From: an uncultured Thiocystis sp.
Lineage (GTDB): Bacteria > Pseudomonadota > Gammaproteobacteria > Chromatiales > Chromatiaceae
Assembly (NCBI RefSeq): GCF_903866365.1
Contig: NZ_CAIPNF010000063.1
Coordinates: 1 to 64,000, forward strand
Direction: 5' to 3'
DNA length: 64,000 nucleotides
Under the pieces are notes generated by a model. It made no database searches, was not told the origin of the DNA, and was given only the letters and a program-made list of their open reading frames with translations. Position 1 is the stretch's first letter. Each line of letters opens with the position of its first letter. Position numbers and translations under genes: made by a program. Below, one piece after another: positions 33,508 to 44,083 of the stretch.

Positions 33508-33843
33508 TCAGGATCCGGCTGCATAGTCGATACTGATTTCCTCATCCACGGCGATCGTCCGCCGGGCATAAAGGTCGAAACCGTCGAACTCGGCATTCGG
33601 CCGATCGCTGTGATTCAGCCAGCGCAACAGATTATTGCCGCGCCGACCGATCAAGACACCCGTCTCGACCGCATAGAGCCAGAGCACATGAGGACCGTCT
33701 TCATCGACCTCGACGCCTTCGAAGGTTCCGATGTAATCCCCGGCAGCGAACCGCACGCGGGCAAAACAACCTTGACCATGAATCGGCGACCGGGCCGCAT
33801 AGAGCCGGCAGCGCAGCGGGTCGAGTGCATGATGGAGACGCAA
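33508..33843 (-). CDS. SET domain protein (lysine methyltransferase-like)
   Basis: This is a compact 111-residue SET domain. It has S-P-I-H-G-Q-G-C-F-A near the N-terminus, NLLRWLNHSDRPNAEF in the middle (the N-H-S motif that binds S-adenosylmethionine) and DEEISIDYAAGS at the end with the catalytic tyrosine. SET domains methylate protein lysines; the target here is not known. There is no post-SET cysteine cluster. Confidence 0.88.
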   Translation of the reverse strand: MRLHHALDPLRCRLYAARSPIHGQGCFARVRFAAGDYIGTFEGVEVDEDGPHVLWLYAVETGVLIGRRGNNLLRWLNHSDRPNAEFDGFDLYARRTIAVDEEISIDYAAGS

Positions 33844-33876
33844 GATACCGATGGTTCCCGTATGGCAAGAGTGAAC

Positions 33877-36093
33877 CTACACCGTCATCCGCCGATAAAT
33901 CTCCGAGACCCGCAATGGCAGCCTGTCGACCTTCTCGACCAGGACGTAACCGGCTGGCCCGAACACATGGGGAAGATACGCCTGGGCCTGATCGTCGATG
34001 GTGATGCAGAACGGATGGACGCCCCGCCCGCGCGCCTCCAGCACCGCCTGGCGGGTGTCCTCGATGCCATAGTCGCCACGGTAGCCGTCTTCGTCGTCGG
34101 GGCGGCCGTCGGACAGGACGATGAGGACGCGGGTGCGCGCCTCGACCGCCAGCAGCTTGCGGGTCAGATGACGGATGGCGACGCCCATGCGGGTGTAGTC
34201 CTGGGGCCGGATGCCGCTGATGCGGGCCTGCACCTTGGCATCGTAGGGCTCGGCGAAGTCCTTGACGCGGTAGCTGTCGCAACGGGTGTGGGTATAGCCG
34301 GAGAAGCCGTGGATGGCGTAGCGGTCGCCCAGACGTTCCAGCGCCTCGCACAGCAGCACCAGCGATTCGCGTTGGGCGTCGTTGATCCAACCCTTGGTGG
34401 AGCCGCTCATGTCCACCATGAAGAGCACCGCGAGATGGCGATCGAGCTTGCGGCGACGCAGAAACAGTCGGTCGGTCATCTCCAGCCCCTGGGTCCGATC
34501 GGCGTGGGCCTCGACCAGGGCATCGATGTCCAGATCGTCGCCAAAGGGTTCGCGCTTGATCAGCCGTTCTTCGCCACGGATCGCCTCGAAGGTGCGGTAG
34601 AGGTGTTTCAATAATCCCCGGTATTTGTGACGGGTCGCGGCGACGAAATCATCCGGCTGGGGGTGGACATCCTTCTCGCGCAGTTGGCACCAACCCTTGC
34701 GATAGCCCTGACGGCCGGCGTCCCATTCGTCGTAGAGGAAGGCGCCGGATGCCGGCGCGGGCGCGGCGTCCTCGCGGGCTTGCCCCGACTGATGCTGATA
34801 AACGCCCTGCCCCGCCGCCTCCAGAAACTCGGGCGGGATATGGCCGAAGTCCTGTGCGATGGATTGCAGGAGTTGCACGGTCTCGGGGATCGGGCGCACC
34901 GGCTGGTCGCCCAGCCGCAATTGGAAGGCGAAACCGTCGGGCCAGTCGTCATCGGGTTCGGGATCGACTCGAAACGTCGGCGGTTCGCCGGCGGTCGCAC
35001 GGCGCGCAACCCCCTGTTCGTCGGCGATCCGGGCGAGCGCCACGGCGAGCCGCTCGCGTTCGCGGGCGATCCGCGCGGCGCTAACCTCGGCCACCCGTTG
35101 CGGGTCCAGCACGCCCTGATAGCAGACCGGCTCCAGCGGCTCGACACCGGCGGCATGGAGTTCGCCCGCCAACGTCCAGCTCAGGGCCGCGTCGGCCTCG
35201 GGATGGGCGACCCGCTCGGCCGCGGCGCGCCACACCGGCGCCAGCGCGGCGCGCCCCGCCAGTCGTCGCATCTCGCGCCAGAGACCGGGGAGTTCGGCGG
35301 CCAGCCGGGCATCCAGCCGGAGCCCTTCGAGCGATTGGAACAGATCCAGCACCTGGCGCGGATCCGGGTAGCCCGCCAGCCGGACGAGCGCGGGCTCGCG
35401 CCAGGTACCGAACCAAATCTGCGCCCAGAGATGAGCGACGATGGCCTTATACAGTCGAAAATTGTCGTCGCGTTCGGCGAAGCGACTCAGAACGGGGGGT
35501 AGGAAGAGCGTCTCGGTGTCGGTCAGGACGGCCTCGCCGGTCTCCAGGCGCAGCCCGCGCCCGGCGAGACCGGTGACAAAGGATTCCAGCACCGGCGCGA
35601 TCTCGGCGAAACGCACCTGGCGATGGAGATCGCGCCGCGCGCGGGCGTCCTCGGCCACATGGCGCAGGATGCGCAGAGCGCCCTGAGTGCCCGAGCGGTC
35701 GTAGCTGTCGAGCAGGCCCATGATCCAGTCATGGATCGCCTCATCCGGGAGATGCCGCAGGATCTCCGGGGAATGGACGCAGAGATGATAGGTCAGCTCC
35801 AGACTGGTGCGGGCGACCCGCTCCAGATGACCGAACAGGGCCTCCACCCGCTCCGCCGGGAACCAGGCCAGCGCCTCGGCGGACGGGCGCACGCTGCGGC
35901 GCATCGACAGCACCATGAAGACGAGCGTTTCGAGCCGGACGTGGATGATGTCGGCGGAGAGCGCACCCGGCGCCCGGCGTCCGTCCTGTCCATAGCGGCT
36001 GGCCAACTCCTCGGCATCGAGCGGGGTGGCGCGGATGCGGGCCAGGCATTCCTCCTGACCAATATGGATGTCAAGGCCGCGCCCGTCGCTCAT
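33877..36093 (-). CDS. VWA-domain protein of the NorD/CbbO type
   Basis: This 738-residue protein is mostly helical and ends in a von Willebrand A domain. Its metal site reads [13 protein letters not shown] near residue 563, with later [19 protein letters not shown]. NorD (nitric oxide reductase activation) and CbbO (RubisCO activase partner of CbbQ) share this build. No AAA+ partner (NorQ/CbbQ/MoxR) is adjacent, so the client is open. I start at the ATG at 36093, which overlaps the xthA stop as ATGA. The longer frame to 36378 is only a reading frame across xthA. Confidence 0.85.
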   Translation of the reverse strand: MSDGRGLDIHIGQEECLARIRATPLDAEELASRYGQDGRRAPGALSADIIHVRLETLVFMVLSMRRSVRPSAEALAWFPAERVEALFGHLERVARTSLELTYHLCVHSPEILRHLPDEAIHDWIMGLLDSYDRSGTQGALRILRHVAEDARARRDLHRQVRFAEIAPVLESFVTGLAGRGLRLETGEAVLTDTETLFLPPVLSRFAERDDNFRLYKAIVAHLWAQIWFGTWREPALVRLAGYPDPRQVLDLFQSLEGLRLDARLAAELPGLWREMRRLAGRAALAPVWRAAAERVAHPEADAALSWTLAGELHAAGVEPLEPVCYQGVLDPQRVAEVSAARIARERERLAVALARIADEQGVARRATAGEPPTFRVDPEPDDDWPDGFAFQLRLGDQPVRPIPETVQLLQSIAQDFGHIPPEFLEAAGQGVYQHQSGQAREDAAPAPASGAFLYDEWDAGRQGYRKGWCQLREKDVHPQPDDFVAATRHKYRGLLKHLYRTFEAIRGEERLIKREPFGDDLDIDALVEAHADRTQGLEMTDRLFLRRRKLDRHLAVLFMVDMSGSTKGWINDAQRESLVLLCEALERLGDRYAIHGFSGYTHTRCDSYRVKDFAEPYDAKVQARISGIRPQDYTRMGVAIRHLTRKLLAVEARTRVLIVLSDGRPDDEDGYRGDYGIEDTRQAVLEARGRGVHPFCITIDDQAQAYLPHVFGPAGYVLVEKVDRLPLRVSEIYRRMTV

Positions 36094-36911
36094 GGCAGGT
36101 CGAAACTGGCCCACACCGGGCAATGATCCGAGGGTTTCTCCATGCCACGGATGGCATGGTCGATGTCGGCGGCGAGGAGACGCTCGCGCAACGGCGCGGT
36201 CACCAGCAGATGATCGATCCGCAACCCATGTTTGGGCTCGCGCTCGAAGCCGCGCGAGCGATAATCGAACCAACTGAACCGGTCGTCGACCTCGGGGTGC
36301 AGCGCGCGATAGGCGTCGGTCAGGCCCCAGTCCGCGATCGCCTTGAGCCAGTCCCGCTCTTCCGGCAAAAAGCTGCATTTACCGGTCCGCAACCAGCGTT
36401 TGGCGTTGTCCGCGCCAATTCCGATGTCCAGATCCAGCGGGGCCACGTTCATGTCGCCAAGCACCACCAGATTCTGGTCCGGCGCGAAGGCTGCGCGCAG
36501 ATAGTCCAGCAGATCCGCATAGAATTTCCGTTTCGCGGGGAATTTCAGCGGATGGTCGCGGCCCTCGCCCTGGGGGAAATAGCCGTTGATGACGGTGATC
36601 TCGCCACCGTCCGACAAGGGGTAGCGTCCGGCGATGAGGCGGCGCTGGGCGTCTTCGGAGTCGTGCGGAAAGCCCCGGGTCACGGCCAGCGGCTCGACCC
36701 GGCTGAGCAGGGCCACGCCATAATGGCCTTTCTGACCGTGGACGTGGGTCGCGTAACCCAGTCCCCGCGCCCAGTCGAAGGGAAACTGCTCGTCGGCGAC
36801 CTTGCATTCCTGAAGACCGATCACGTCGGGCGCATGCGCCGCTTTCAGCGCCTCGATCTGATGCGGCCGGGCGCGAATTCCGTTGATGTTGAACGAGACG
36901 ATCTTAAACAA
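36090..36911 (-). CDS. xthA: exodeoxyribonuclease III
   Basis: XthA is an AP endonuclease and 3'-5' exonuclease of base-excision repair. The 273-residue protein has the EEP-fold motifs: [32 protein letters not shown] with the metal-binding glutamate, [17 protein letters not shown], the WFDYRS block and the terminal S-D-H-C-P-V. The stop codon overlaps the start of the VWA gene, so the two are read from one transcript. Confidence 0.95.
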   Translation of the reverse strand: MFKIVSFNINGIRARPHQIEALKAAHAPDVIGLQECKVADEQFPFDWARGLGYATHVHGQKGHYGVALLSRVEPLAVTRGFPHDSEDAQRRLIAGRYPLSDGGEITVINGYFPQGEGRDHPLKFPAKRKFYADLLDYLRAAFAPDQNLVVLGDMNVAPLDLDIGIGADNAKRWLRTGKCSFLPEERDWLKAIADWGLTDAYRALHPEVDDRFSWFDYRSRGFEREPKHGLRIDHLLVTAPLRERLLAADIDHAIRGMEKPSDHCPVWASFDLP

Positions 36912-37155
36912 TTCAGGCAGCCTCAGGTGACTCGAATGCGTCGTAAGGCTAGCATGCCGGGGCGAGGCGTCAAAATCTGGTCCAGGTCTGCGCTATGTTC
37001 ATGTGCATTAAAGTTCCATAATATAGAGATGATTCACTTGGCTCGGTCGCCGTCCGCCGTTGGGACGTCATCCCGACCCAGGCGTGATCGGCCCGGCGCC
37101 GTGACATCTTGCACCTGCTCCCGGTATCCCTCATCGCTCAGGACGTCATCCCAGC

Positions 37156-38970
37156 ATGAAGACGCTTCGCTCGCTCAATCTCGCCGAAAAGGCTCAACAA
37201 TCGCTCGCGGCCTCCGCGAGAGTGCTGCGTTCGCTCGACTGGTCCTGGTCAACGCCCTATAAAAACTGGCTGCCCAAGGTCGGACCCGCCGAGATCAAGG
37301 CCGACCTCCTCGCCGCGCTAACCGGGGCCATCGTGGTGCTGCCCCAGGGTGTCGCCTTTGCCACCATCGCCGGAATGCCGCCCGAATATGGCCTCTATGC
37401 CGGGATGGTGCCGGCCATCATTGCCGCTTGGTTCGGATCGTCGCGGCATCTGGTCTCCGGCCCGACCACGGCCGCCTCGGTGGTGCTGTTCTCGGCGCTC
37501 TCCGTGATGGCGCTGCCGGGTTCGCCCGACTATGTCGTCCTGGCCCTGACCCTCACCTTCATGGTCGGCGTCATGGAACTGGCGCTGGGATTCGCCCGTC
37601 TGGGCGCGCTGGTCAACTTTATCTCGCATTCCGTGGTGGTGGGCTTTACGGCGGGCGCGGCGGTGCTCATCGCGGCCAAGCAACTCAAGCATTTTTTTGG
37701 CGTCGAGATGGATAGCGGCGGCAATCTGCATGAAATCGTGTTCCATTTCGGCCAGCACCTGCTGGAGACCAACCCCAGCGCGACGCTCGTCGCCGCCGTG
37801 ACCCTGGGGATCGGCATTGCCTGCAAACGCTGGCTCCCGAAGATTCCCTACATGATCGTCGCCATGATTGTCGGCAGTCTGCTGGCGCTGGGTCTGACTG
37901 ACTGGCTGGGAGCGGCGCAGACCGGCATCGCCACCGTGGGCGCGCTGCCCTCGACCCTGCCGCCGCTATCGGCGCCCTCGCTGACGCTGGAACATATTCG
38001 CCAGCTCGCGCCCTCGGCACTGGCCGTGACCCTGTTCGCCTTGACCGAGGCCGTTTCAATCGGTCGCTCGCTGGCCGCGCGGGGCGGTTATCGCATCGAC
38101 GGCAATCAGGAGTTCATCGGTCAGGGTCTGTCGAACATCGCCGGGTCATTCTTCTCGGGCTATGTCGCCACTGGCTCCTTCAACCGCAGCGGAATCAATT
38201 ACGAGGCCGGCGCCCGTACCCCGCTGGCATCGATCTTTGCCGCCTTCATGCTGATGGCCATCGTGCTGCTGGTGGCGCCTTATGCGAGTTATCTGCCCAA
38301 GGCGGCGATGGCCGGAATCCTTTTCCTGGTTGCCTGGAATCTGGTCGATTTCGTGGAGATCCGCCATATCCTGCACTCGTCCAAGCGCGAGACGGCCGTG
38401 CTGGGCGTCACCTTTTTCTCCGCCATCTTCCTGGAGCTGGAATTCGCGATCTTCGCTGGCGTCCTGCTGTCGCTGGTGCTCTATCTCGAACGCACCTCCA
38501 AGCCGCGTATCGTGACCCTCGCGCCAAATCCATTCCTGCCCAACCACGCCTTTTCCAGCGATCCTGAGCTGACCCAATGCCCGCAACTGCGCTTCCTGCG
38601 CATCGATGGCTCGCTCTTCTTCGGCTCGGTCCCTCACGTCGAGCAGTTCTTCGACAAATTGCGCGCCGAATACCCGCAACAGAAACATCTGGCGCTGTTC
38701 GCCAACGGCATCAATTTCGTGGATCTCCAGGGAGGGCAGACGCTCTCGCGAGAGATCGCAAAACGTTTCGCGGACGGTGGCGGGATGTATCTGATTAACG
38801 TCAAGCAAGGTCTGTGGGAGGAACTGGAACGCTGCGGCTGCCTGGATGACACGGGGGCGCGCAATGTCTTCCAATCCAAGACGGCGGCGATCCGCGGGAT
38901 CTACCAGAAGCTTGATAAGAGCGTCTGCGCCACCTGCGACAAGCGGATCTTCCGCGAGTGCAATGCCTGA
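37156..38970 (+). CDS. SulP family anion transporter with STAS domain
   Basis: This 604-residue transporter has the SulP membrane domain (about 60-430): LTGAIVVLPQGVAFATIAGM, then PPEYGLYAGMVPA and SRHLVSGPTTAAS. A C-terminal STAS domain follows (about 470-570). SulP proteins carry sulfate, bicarbonate or other anions. The C-terminal tail has an unusual cysteine set (VCATCDKRIFRECNA) that could bind metal or sense redox. The substrate is unproven. Confidence 0.88.
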   Translation: MKTLRSLNLAEKAQQSLAASARVLRSLDWSWSTPYKNWLPKVGPAEIKADLLAALTGAIVVLPQGVAFATIAGMPPEYGLYAGMVPAIIAAWFGSSRHLVSGPTTAASVVLFSALSVMALPGSPDYVVLALTLTFMVGVMELALGFARLGALVNFISHSVVVGFTAGAAVLIAAKQLKHFFGVEMDSGGNLHEIVFHFGQHLLETNPSATLVAAVTLGIGIACKRWLPKIPYMIVAMIVGSLLALGLTDWLGAAQTGIATVGALPSTLPPLSAPSLTLEHIRQLAPSALAVTLFALTEAVSIGRSLAARGGYRIDGNQEFIGQGLSNIAGSFFSGYVATGSFNRSGINYEAGARTPLASIFAAFMLMAIVLLVAPYASYLPKAAMAGILFLVAWNLVDFVEIRHILHSSKRETAVLGVTFFSAIFLELEFAIFAGVLLSLVLYLERTSKPRIVTLAPNPFLPNHAFSSDPELTQCPQLRFLRIDGSLFFGSVPHVEQFFDKLRAEYPQQKHLALFANGINFVDLQGGQTLSREIAKRFADGGGMYLINVKQGLWEELERCGCLDDTGARNVFQSKTAAIRGIYQKLDKSVCATCDKRIFRECNA

Positions 38971-39636
<666 letters not shown>

Positions 39637-39769
39637 ACCGCGCTTCCGGGAGCGAAGCTCAAACCGGGCGCTATACTAAATCCAACCAACGTCGCCGAAA
39701 CCGCGCAAACCGTCCGCAAGCCTCTTTATCCCACCCGAATATCATTCACGAAACGAGTAGAGGATCATC

Positions 39770-40003
39770 GTGAACATTCAGATTGCCGACATTACCCTGC
39801 ACATCGACGAGTCCCTGGATGCCGAAAACCGCGCACGCCTCGAGACCGCGATCCGCGCCGTCGATGGCGTGGTCAGCGTCCATGCCCAAGCGGACCGGCC
39901 CCATCTGATGATCGTCGGATATAACCCCGAGAAGACCAGCAGCGCGGCCATCCTGGAGACCGTGACCGCGCAAGGCATCCATGCTGAATTGATCGGGCTG
40001 TAA
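39770..40003 (+). CDS. HMA-like small protein without CxxC
   Basis: This 77-residue protein has the ferredoxin-like fold of heavy-metal-associated domains (ARLETAIRAVDGVVSVHAQ, then HLMIVGYNPE and ETVTAQGIHAELIGL). The metal-binding CxxC is absent, so it is not a classic metallochaperone. The start is a GTG at 39770 with GTAGAGG just upstream. It may belong with the adjacent ligase gene 29 bases downstream. Confidence 0.7.
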   Translation: MNIQIADITLHIDESLDAENRARLETAIRAVDGVVSVHAQADRPHLMIVGYNPEKTSSAAILETVTAQGIHAELIGL

Positions 40004-40032
40004 CGCGATATCGCCATTGCTGGCACGCGCGC

Positions 40033-41454
40033 ATGGGCCAGGCAATCGCCGCGACGCAATTTACGCAACACGACTTCGCCGTGTTTTCCAAGCGTCTGCG
40101 CCAGGAGACCCGTTTGCTGGAGCGCTGGTTCGCGGACGGCACGCTGGAAGACGGGGAGCCGACCGTCGGCTACGAGTTGGAAACCTGTCTGGTCGCGCCC
40201 GACATGCTCCCCGCGCCACAGGTCGACGCCTTGCTGGAGCGCGCGGCGGATCCGCTGGTCGTCCCTGAACTCGCCACCTTTAATGTCGAGTTCAATGGGA
40301 CCGCAACCCGCTTACAGGGCAATGCGCTCTCGCGTCTGGCGGGAGAACTGACCGCGACGCTGGAGCGATGCGACCGCGCGGCATCGGACCTGCGGGCTCG
40401 CCTGACCATGGTCGGCATCCTGCCGACGGTACGCCCAGAACATCTCGCCCTTGACTTCATGACCCCGCGCGAGCGCTATCGCGCACTCAACGCCCAGATC
40501 TTCGAGCTGCGTCACGGACGCCCACTGCAACTCCTCATCGAAGGACGTGATCGTCTCGATCTGGAGTGGCGCGATGTGATGCTGGAGGCGGCGGCCACCT
40601 CCTTCCAGCTCCATCTCAAGGTCAAACCGAGTGAGGCTGCGCGCGTTTATAATGCCGCGAAAGTGGTCAGCGGCCCGTTGGTGGCGATCAGCGCCAACTC
40701 GCCCTATCTTTTCGGTCGCGATCTCTGGGACGAGACCCGCATCCCGCTGTTCGAGCAGGCGGTCTCGGTGGGCGGCCCCATCCTTCAGGAGCGCGCCAAT
40801 TTCGGTTTTCGCTACGCCGAGCGTTCGATCCTGGAAACTTTCCGCGCTAATCTCGACCGTTATCCGGTGCTGCTCCCTCAGCTGATGGATGCGCCCCCGG
40901 AGCGACTCGCCCATCTGTGCCTGCACAATGGCACCATCTGGCGCTGGAATCGTCCGCTGATCGGTTTCGATGCGTGCGACCGTCCGCATCTGCGTATCGA
41001 ACATCGGGTGATGCCTGCCGGACCCACGGTGGCGGATGCGATCGCCAATGCGGCACTCTATTTCGGTCTGATGCGGAATCTGGCGCGGGACGCAACACCG
41101 CCCGAGTCCCGGTTGCTTTTTTTACATGCGCAGAAAGGTTTCTATGCCTGCGCCCGCGAGGGACTGGCAGCGCGGATCCCCTGGCTGGACGGACAGACTC
41201 TGCCCGTGACGCGGATCATCCAGGACGATCTGCTGCCGCGCGCCAGACAGGGGCTTGCGGATCTGAGGATCGATCCGGCGGAGATCGATCATTGGCTCGG
41301 AATTATCGCCGAACGCCTTAAAACAGGTCAGACCGGAGCGCGCTGGCAGCGCGCCTGGGTTGCACGGCATCAGCCGGACATGGCCGGTCTGACCGCAGCC
41401 TATCTCGCGCATCAAGAAAGTGGCCAGCCGGTTCACCGGTGGACGTTAGACTAG
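40033..41454 (+). CDS. GCS2-like carboxylate-amine ligase
   Basis: This 473-residue protein resembles the GCS2 branch of the glutamate-cysteine ligase superfamily. It shows PTVGYELETCLVAPDM near the N-terminus, PELATFNVEFN with conserved E and N, and MVGILPTVRPEHL. The C-terminal half has LRIEHRVMPAGPTVADAIAN. The actual substrates cannot be read. It is not the usual GshA. It is followed by an M14 zinc deacylase after 116 bases, and the two are likely partners. Confidence 0.72.
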   Translation: MGQAIAATQFTQHDFAVFSKRLRQETRLLERWFADGTLEDGEPTVGYELETCLVAPDMLPAPQVDALLERAADPLVVPELATFNVEFNGTATRLQGNALSRLAGELTATLERCDRAASDLRARLTMVGILPTVRPEHLALDFMTPRERYRALNAQIFELRHGRPLQLLIEGRDRLDLEWRDVMLEAAATSFQLHLKVKPSEAARVYNAAKVVSGPLVAISANSPYLFGRDLWDETRIPLFEQAVSVGGPILQERANFGFRYAERSILETFRANLDRYPVLLPQLMDAPPERLAHLCLHNGTIWRWNRPLIGFDACDRPHLRIEHRVMPAGPTVADAIANAALYFGLMRNLARDATPPESRLLFLHAQKGFYACAREGLAARIPWLDGQTLPVTRIIQDDLLPRARQGLADLRIDPAEIDHWLGIIAERLKTGQTGARWQRAWVARHQPDMAGLTAAYLAHQESGQPVHRWTLD

Positions 41455-41570
41455 CGCGACCCCATATCGATGACTGTGGGGCGGGTTTGAGACCTGCTCA
41501 CTCGACACACCGCGTATCATCTGATGAACGCGGTTTCATCCGTTCAGCCCTCGGATTCCGAACGCCCTCC

Positions 41571-42605
41571 ATGCTCAAGCAATTCGACGCCCTGCCCGAC
41601 GGACTCCTGGACGCGGAGAGCCACCAACTGAACGCATGGCTCGGCGCGCCCACGCTGATTCATGTATCCGGCGCGCGCGAACCGGCGCTGTTCGTCTCCG
41701 TGCTGATGCACGGCAACGAGACGGTCGGCTGGGACGCGATCAGGGATCTGTTGAACGCGCGACTCGCCCGCTTCGGCGAGCTGCGTCTACCCCGCTCGCT
41801 CACGATCTTTATCGGAAATGTCGCCGCCGCAGCCAGCGGTGCGCGTCATCTCCCTGATCAACCCGATTACAATCGCGTCTGGCCCGGCTCCGTCACGCCC
41901 CACACACCTGAACACGACATCATGGCGCGCGTCGTTGACATCATGGCCGAGCGGGGGCTTTTCGCGAGTCTGGATCTGCATAACAACACCGGATTCAATC
42001 CCCACTATGCCTGCATCGACCAGATCGACAATCGCATTCTTCACCTTGCGACACTCTTCAGCCGGACCGTCGTCTATTTCAAACGTCCGACCGGTGTCCA
42101 GTCGCAGGCAATGGCCCGGCTCTGCCCGGCGGTCACCGTGGAGTGCGGCAAGGTCGGCGAACCGCAGGGCGTCGAGCATGCACGGTCCTTTATCGACGCC
42201 GCGCTGCACCTGAACGACATTCCCGATCATGCGTTACCGCCTCAGGACATCGACCTCTTTCACTCCGTCGCGCAGGTCACGGTACCTGCCGAGGTTCGCT
42301 TCAGCTTTTCGTCGGACGAGGTCGATCTGCGCTTGAACCCGGCACTGGAGCACTGGAATTTTTGCGAGTTGCCGCGCGGCACGGCCTTCGGACAGCGACT
42401 GAATGGGAAGGCTGCCCGACTGGAGGTTCGCGACGAACAGGGGCTGGACGTGAGCGACCGGTACTTTCACATGGAGGACTCCGAACTGCGCCTGTGTCAG
42501 CCCGCCATGCCATCCATGCTCACCCGCGACGAGACCATCATCCGCCAGGATTGTCTCTGCTATCTGATGGAACGCTATCGCGAGCATCTGCCGCAACGGC
42601 GCTAA
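41571..42605 (+). CDS. succinylglutamate desuccinylase/aspartoacylase-like M14 peptidase
   Basis: This 344-residue protein is of the M14 AstE/AspA type. Zinc ligands are visible: H-G-N-E in VSVLMHGNETVGWDAIRD and the histidine in LDLHNNTGFNPHYA. The family cleaves N-acyl amino acids or C-terminal residues. It follows the GCS2-like ligase, and the pairing suggests making and trimming of one amide-bonded compound. I start at the ATG at 41571 (MLKQFDALPDG); the longer frame from 41439 overlaps the ligase gene. The stop codon starts a TAAACCGCGTC repeat. Confidence 0.75.
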   Translation: MLKQFDALPDGLLDAESHQLNAWLGAPTLIHVSGAREPALFVSVLMHGNETVGWDAIRDLLNARLARFGELRLPRSLTIFIGNVAAAASGARHLPDQPDYNRVWPGSVTPHTPEHDIMARVVDIMAERGLFASLDLHNNTGFNPHYACIDQIDNRILHLATLFSRTVVYFKRPTGVQSQAMARLCPAVTVECGKVGEPQGVEHARSFIDAALHLNDIPDHALPPQDIDLFHSVAQVTVPAEVRFSFSSDEVDLRLNPALEHWNFCELPRGTAFGQRLNGKAARLEVRDEQGLDVSDRYFHMEDSELRLCQPAMPSMLTRDETIIRQDCLCYLMERYREHLPQRR

Positions 42606-42613
42606 ACCGCGTC
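42603..42613. repeat. TAAACCGCGTC repeat at a gene end
   Basis: The first three bases are the stop codon of the M14 gene. The same motif holds the ilvB stop at 3291-3301, and a shorter form starts at the murU stop (39634, TAAACCGCG). The repeat family is thus found at the exact 3' ends of three separate genes. Confidence 0.65.
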
Positions 42614-42652
42614 AATGGCGACGGTGGCGCGGATCGCTGCTCCGCGCAGGGT

Positions 42653-44083
42653 CTAAGGAAGCTGATCCAGCCCAATCGTCGACGAGGATCGTACCCTCTT
42701 GTCCGCCGCGCGGAGCACGAGCGGCGCGATGACGATCAGCGTCCCCAGCAGCAACAGGATTTCGACAACATAGACAAACGCATAGCCGATCACGGGGCCG
42801 GTCAAGTCGGGACCGAGCGCTCCGGACTCCGCGAATCCGGACACCACATCACGCATTCCTCCGCCAAACGCCATCGCAACCCCGCTCGCGGTCGCCTGAA
42901 CCGCGCCCCAGGCACCCAGCGCGAGACCGCTGTGGCCACCTTCGGCCAGGTCCATGGCCGCGGTCAAGGTGCCGACGGCAAAGAGACCGGCGCCAAATCC
43001 GATCAGCGCGGTCCCGAATCGAAAGAGCGAGGTCGATCCCAGCGACGCCGCGAGGATCACCGCCGCGAAGGCCACGAGACCAACAACGCCCCCGATGGCC
43101 GACAGCCGATAGGTATTCGCGCCGCGGCTCAAAACACGCCCCGCCAGCGCGAATGCCGCCAGGGTTCCGCTCGACAGCAGCGCGGTTAGCGCCGTGGTTT
43201 GAGAAACCGTCATGCCCAGGATCTGACCGCCATAGGGTTCGAGCAGGATGTCCTGCATCGTGAAGCCCGCCGTCCCAAGACCCACCACCACCAGCAAACG
43301 GCTGGCCCGCCCGCCCTGCGAAAATGCCCGCCAGGTTTCGAGAAAAGGCGGACGCTGGATCGGCGTGGCGGCGCGGGTTCGATCGATGGCCTCCTGTTTC
43401 CACAAGGCGACCAGATTCAAGAAGATGGTTGCCGCCGCGGCGCCCTGAATCAGTTGGATGAGCAATTGCGGCGTAAAGTTCGTCAGCAATTGTCCGAACA
43501 GCAAGGAACTGGCGAGCATGCCGAGTAACAGGGTCACGTACAGTAAAGCCACCACGCGCGGGCGTTTCTCGACCGGGGCCAGGTCAGTGGCCAGTGCCAG
43601 ACCCGCCGTTTGAGTCGTATGCAAACCCGCGCCGACCATCAAAAACGCCAGGGCCGCGCTGATGGTTCCCAGGAGATTCAGGGCGTTGTCGGTATCGGCC
43701 AACAGCAGTAGGGCGAACGGCATGATGGAGAAACCGCCAAACTGCAAGATGCTGCCGATCCAGATGTAGGGGATGCGGCGCAGGCCAAAGGCCGAACGGT
43801 GATAATCCGAGCGGTAACCGATCAAGGCGCGCAACGGCGCGAAGACCAGGGGCAGCGCCACCATGGTCGCCACCAGCCAGGTCGGAACCCCGAGTTCGAC
43901 CACCATGACGCGATTGAGCGTGCCGGTCAGCAGGACCATGGCCATGCCGACCGAGACCTGAAACAGCGACAGACGCAGCAATCGACCCAGCGGCAGATCG
44001 ACCGTCGCCACATCGGCGAAAGGCAGGATCCTGCGCACCAACTGGCGCCAGAGGAGTAACCGTGATTCGGTAGGGCGACTCAT
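42653..44083 (-). CDS. lhaA: BCD family MFS transporter (LhaA/PucC type)
   Basis: This 476-residue, 12-helix protein is of the family that includes LhaA (LH1 assembly) and PucC (LH2 assembly). It has LRLSLFQVSVGMAMVLLTGT, the LPLVFAPLRALIGYRSDYH loop, and MVGAGLHTTQTAGLALATDL. It helps bacteriochlorophyll reach light-harvesting polypeptides. It is the last gene of the leftward photosynthesis block, whereas the paralogue at 61153 sits among the puc genes, so I lean to LhaA here. The start ATG at 44083 overlaps the ydcF stop (ATGA). Confidence 0.8.
   Translation of the reverse strand: MSRPTESRLLLWRQLVRRILPFADVATVDLPLGRLLRLSLFQVSVGMAMVLLTGTLNRVMVVELGVPTWLVATMVALPLVFAPLRALIGYRSDYHRSAFGLRRIPYIWIGSILQFGGFSIMPFALLLLADTDNALNLLGTISAALAFLMVGAGLHTTQTAGLALATDLAPVEKRPRVVALLYVTLLLGMLASSLLFGQLLTNFTPQLLIQLIQGAAAATIFLNLVALWKQEAIDRTRAATPIQRPPFLETWRAFSQGGRASRLLVVVGLGTAGFTMQDILLEPYGGQILGMTVSQTTALTALLSSGTLAAFALAGRVLSRGANTYRLSAIGGVVGLVAFAAVILAASLGSTSLFRFGTALIGFGAGLFAVGTLTAAMDLAEGGHSGLALGAWGAVQATASGVAMAFGGGMRDVVSGFAESGALGPDLTGPVIGYAFVYVVEILLLLGTLIVIAPLVLRAADKRVRSSSTIGLDQLP

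Noticed and set aside
36094-36378. N-terminal extension of the VWA protein (95 codons)
   Set aside because: It runs antiparallel in frame over xthA on the same strand and has no homology. The ATG overlapping the xthA stop is the natural start.
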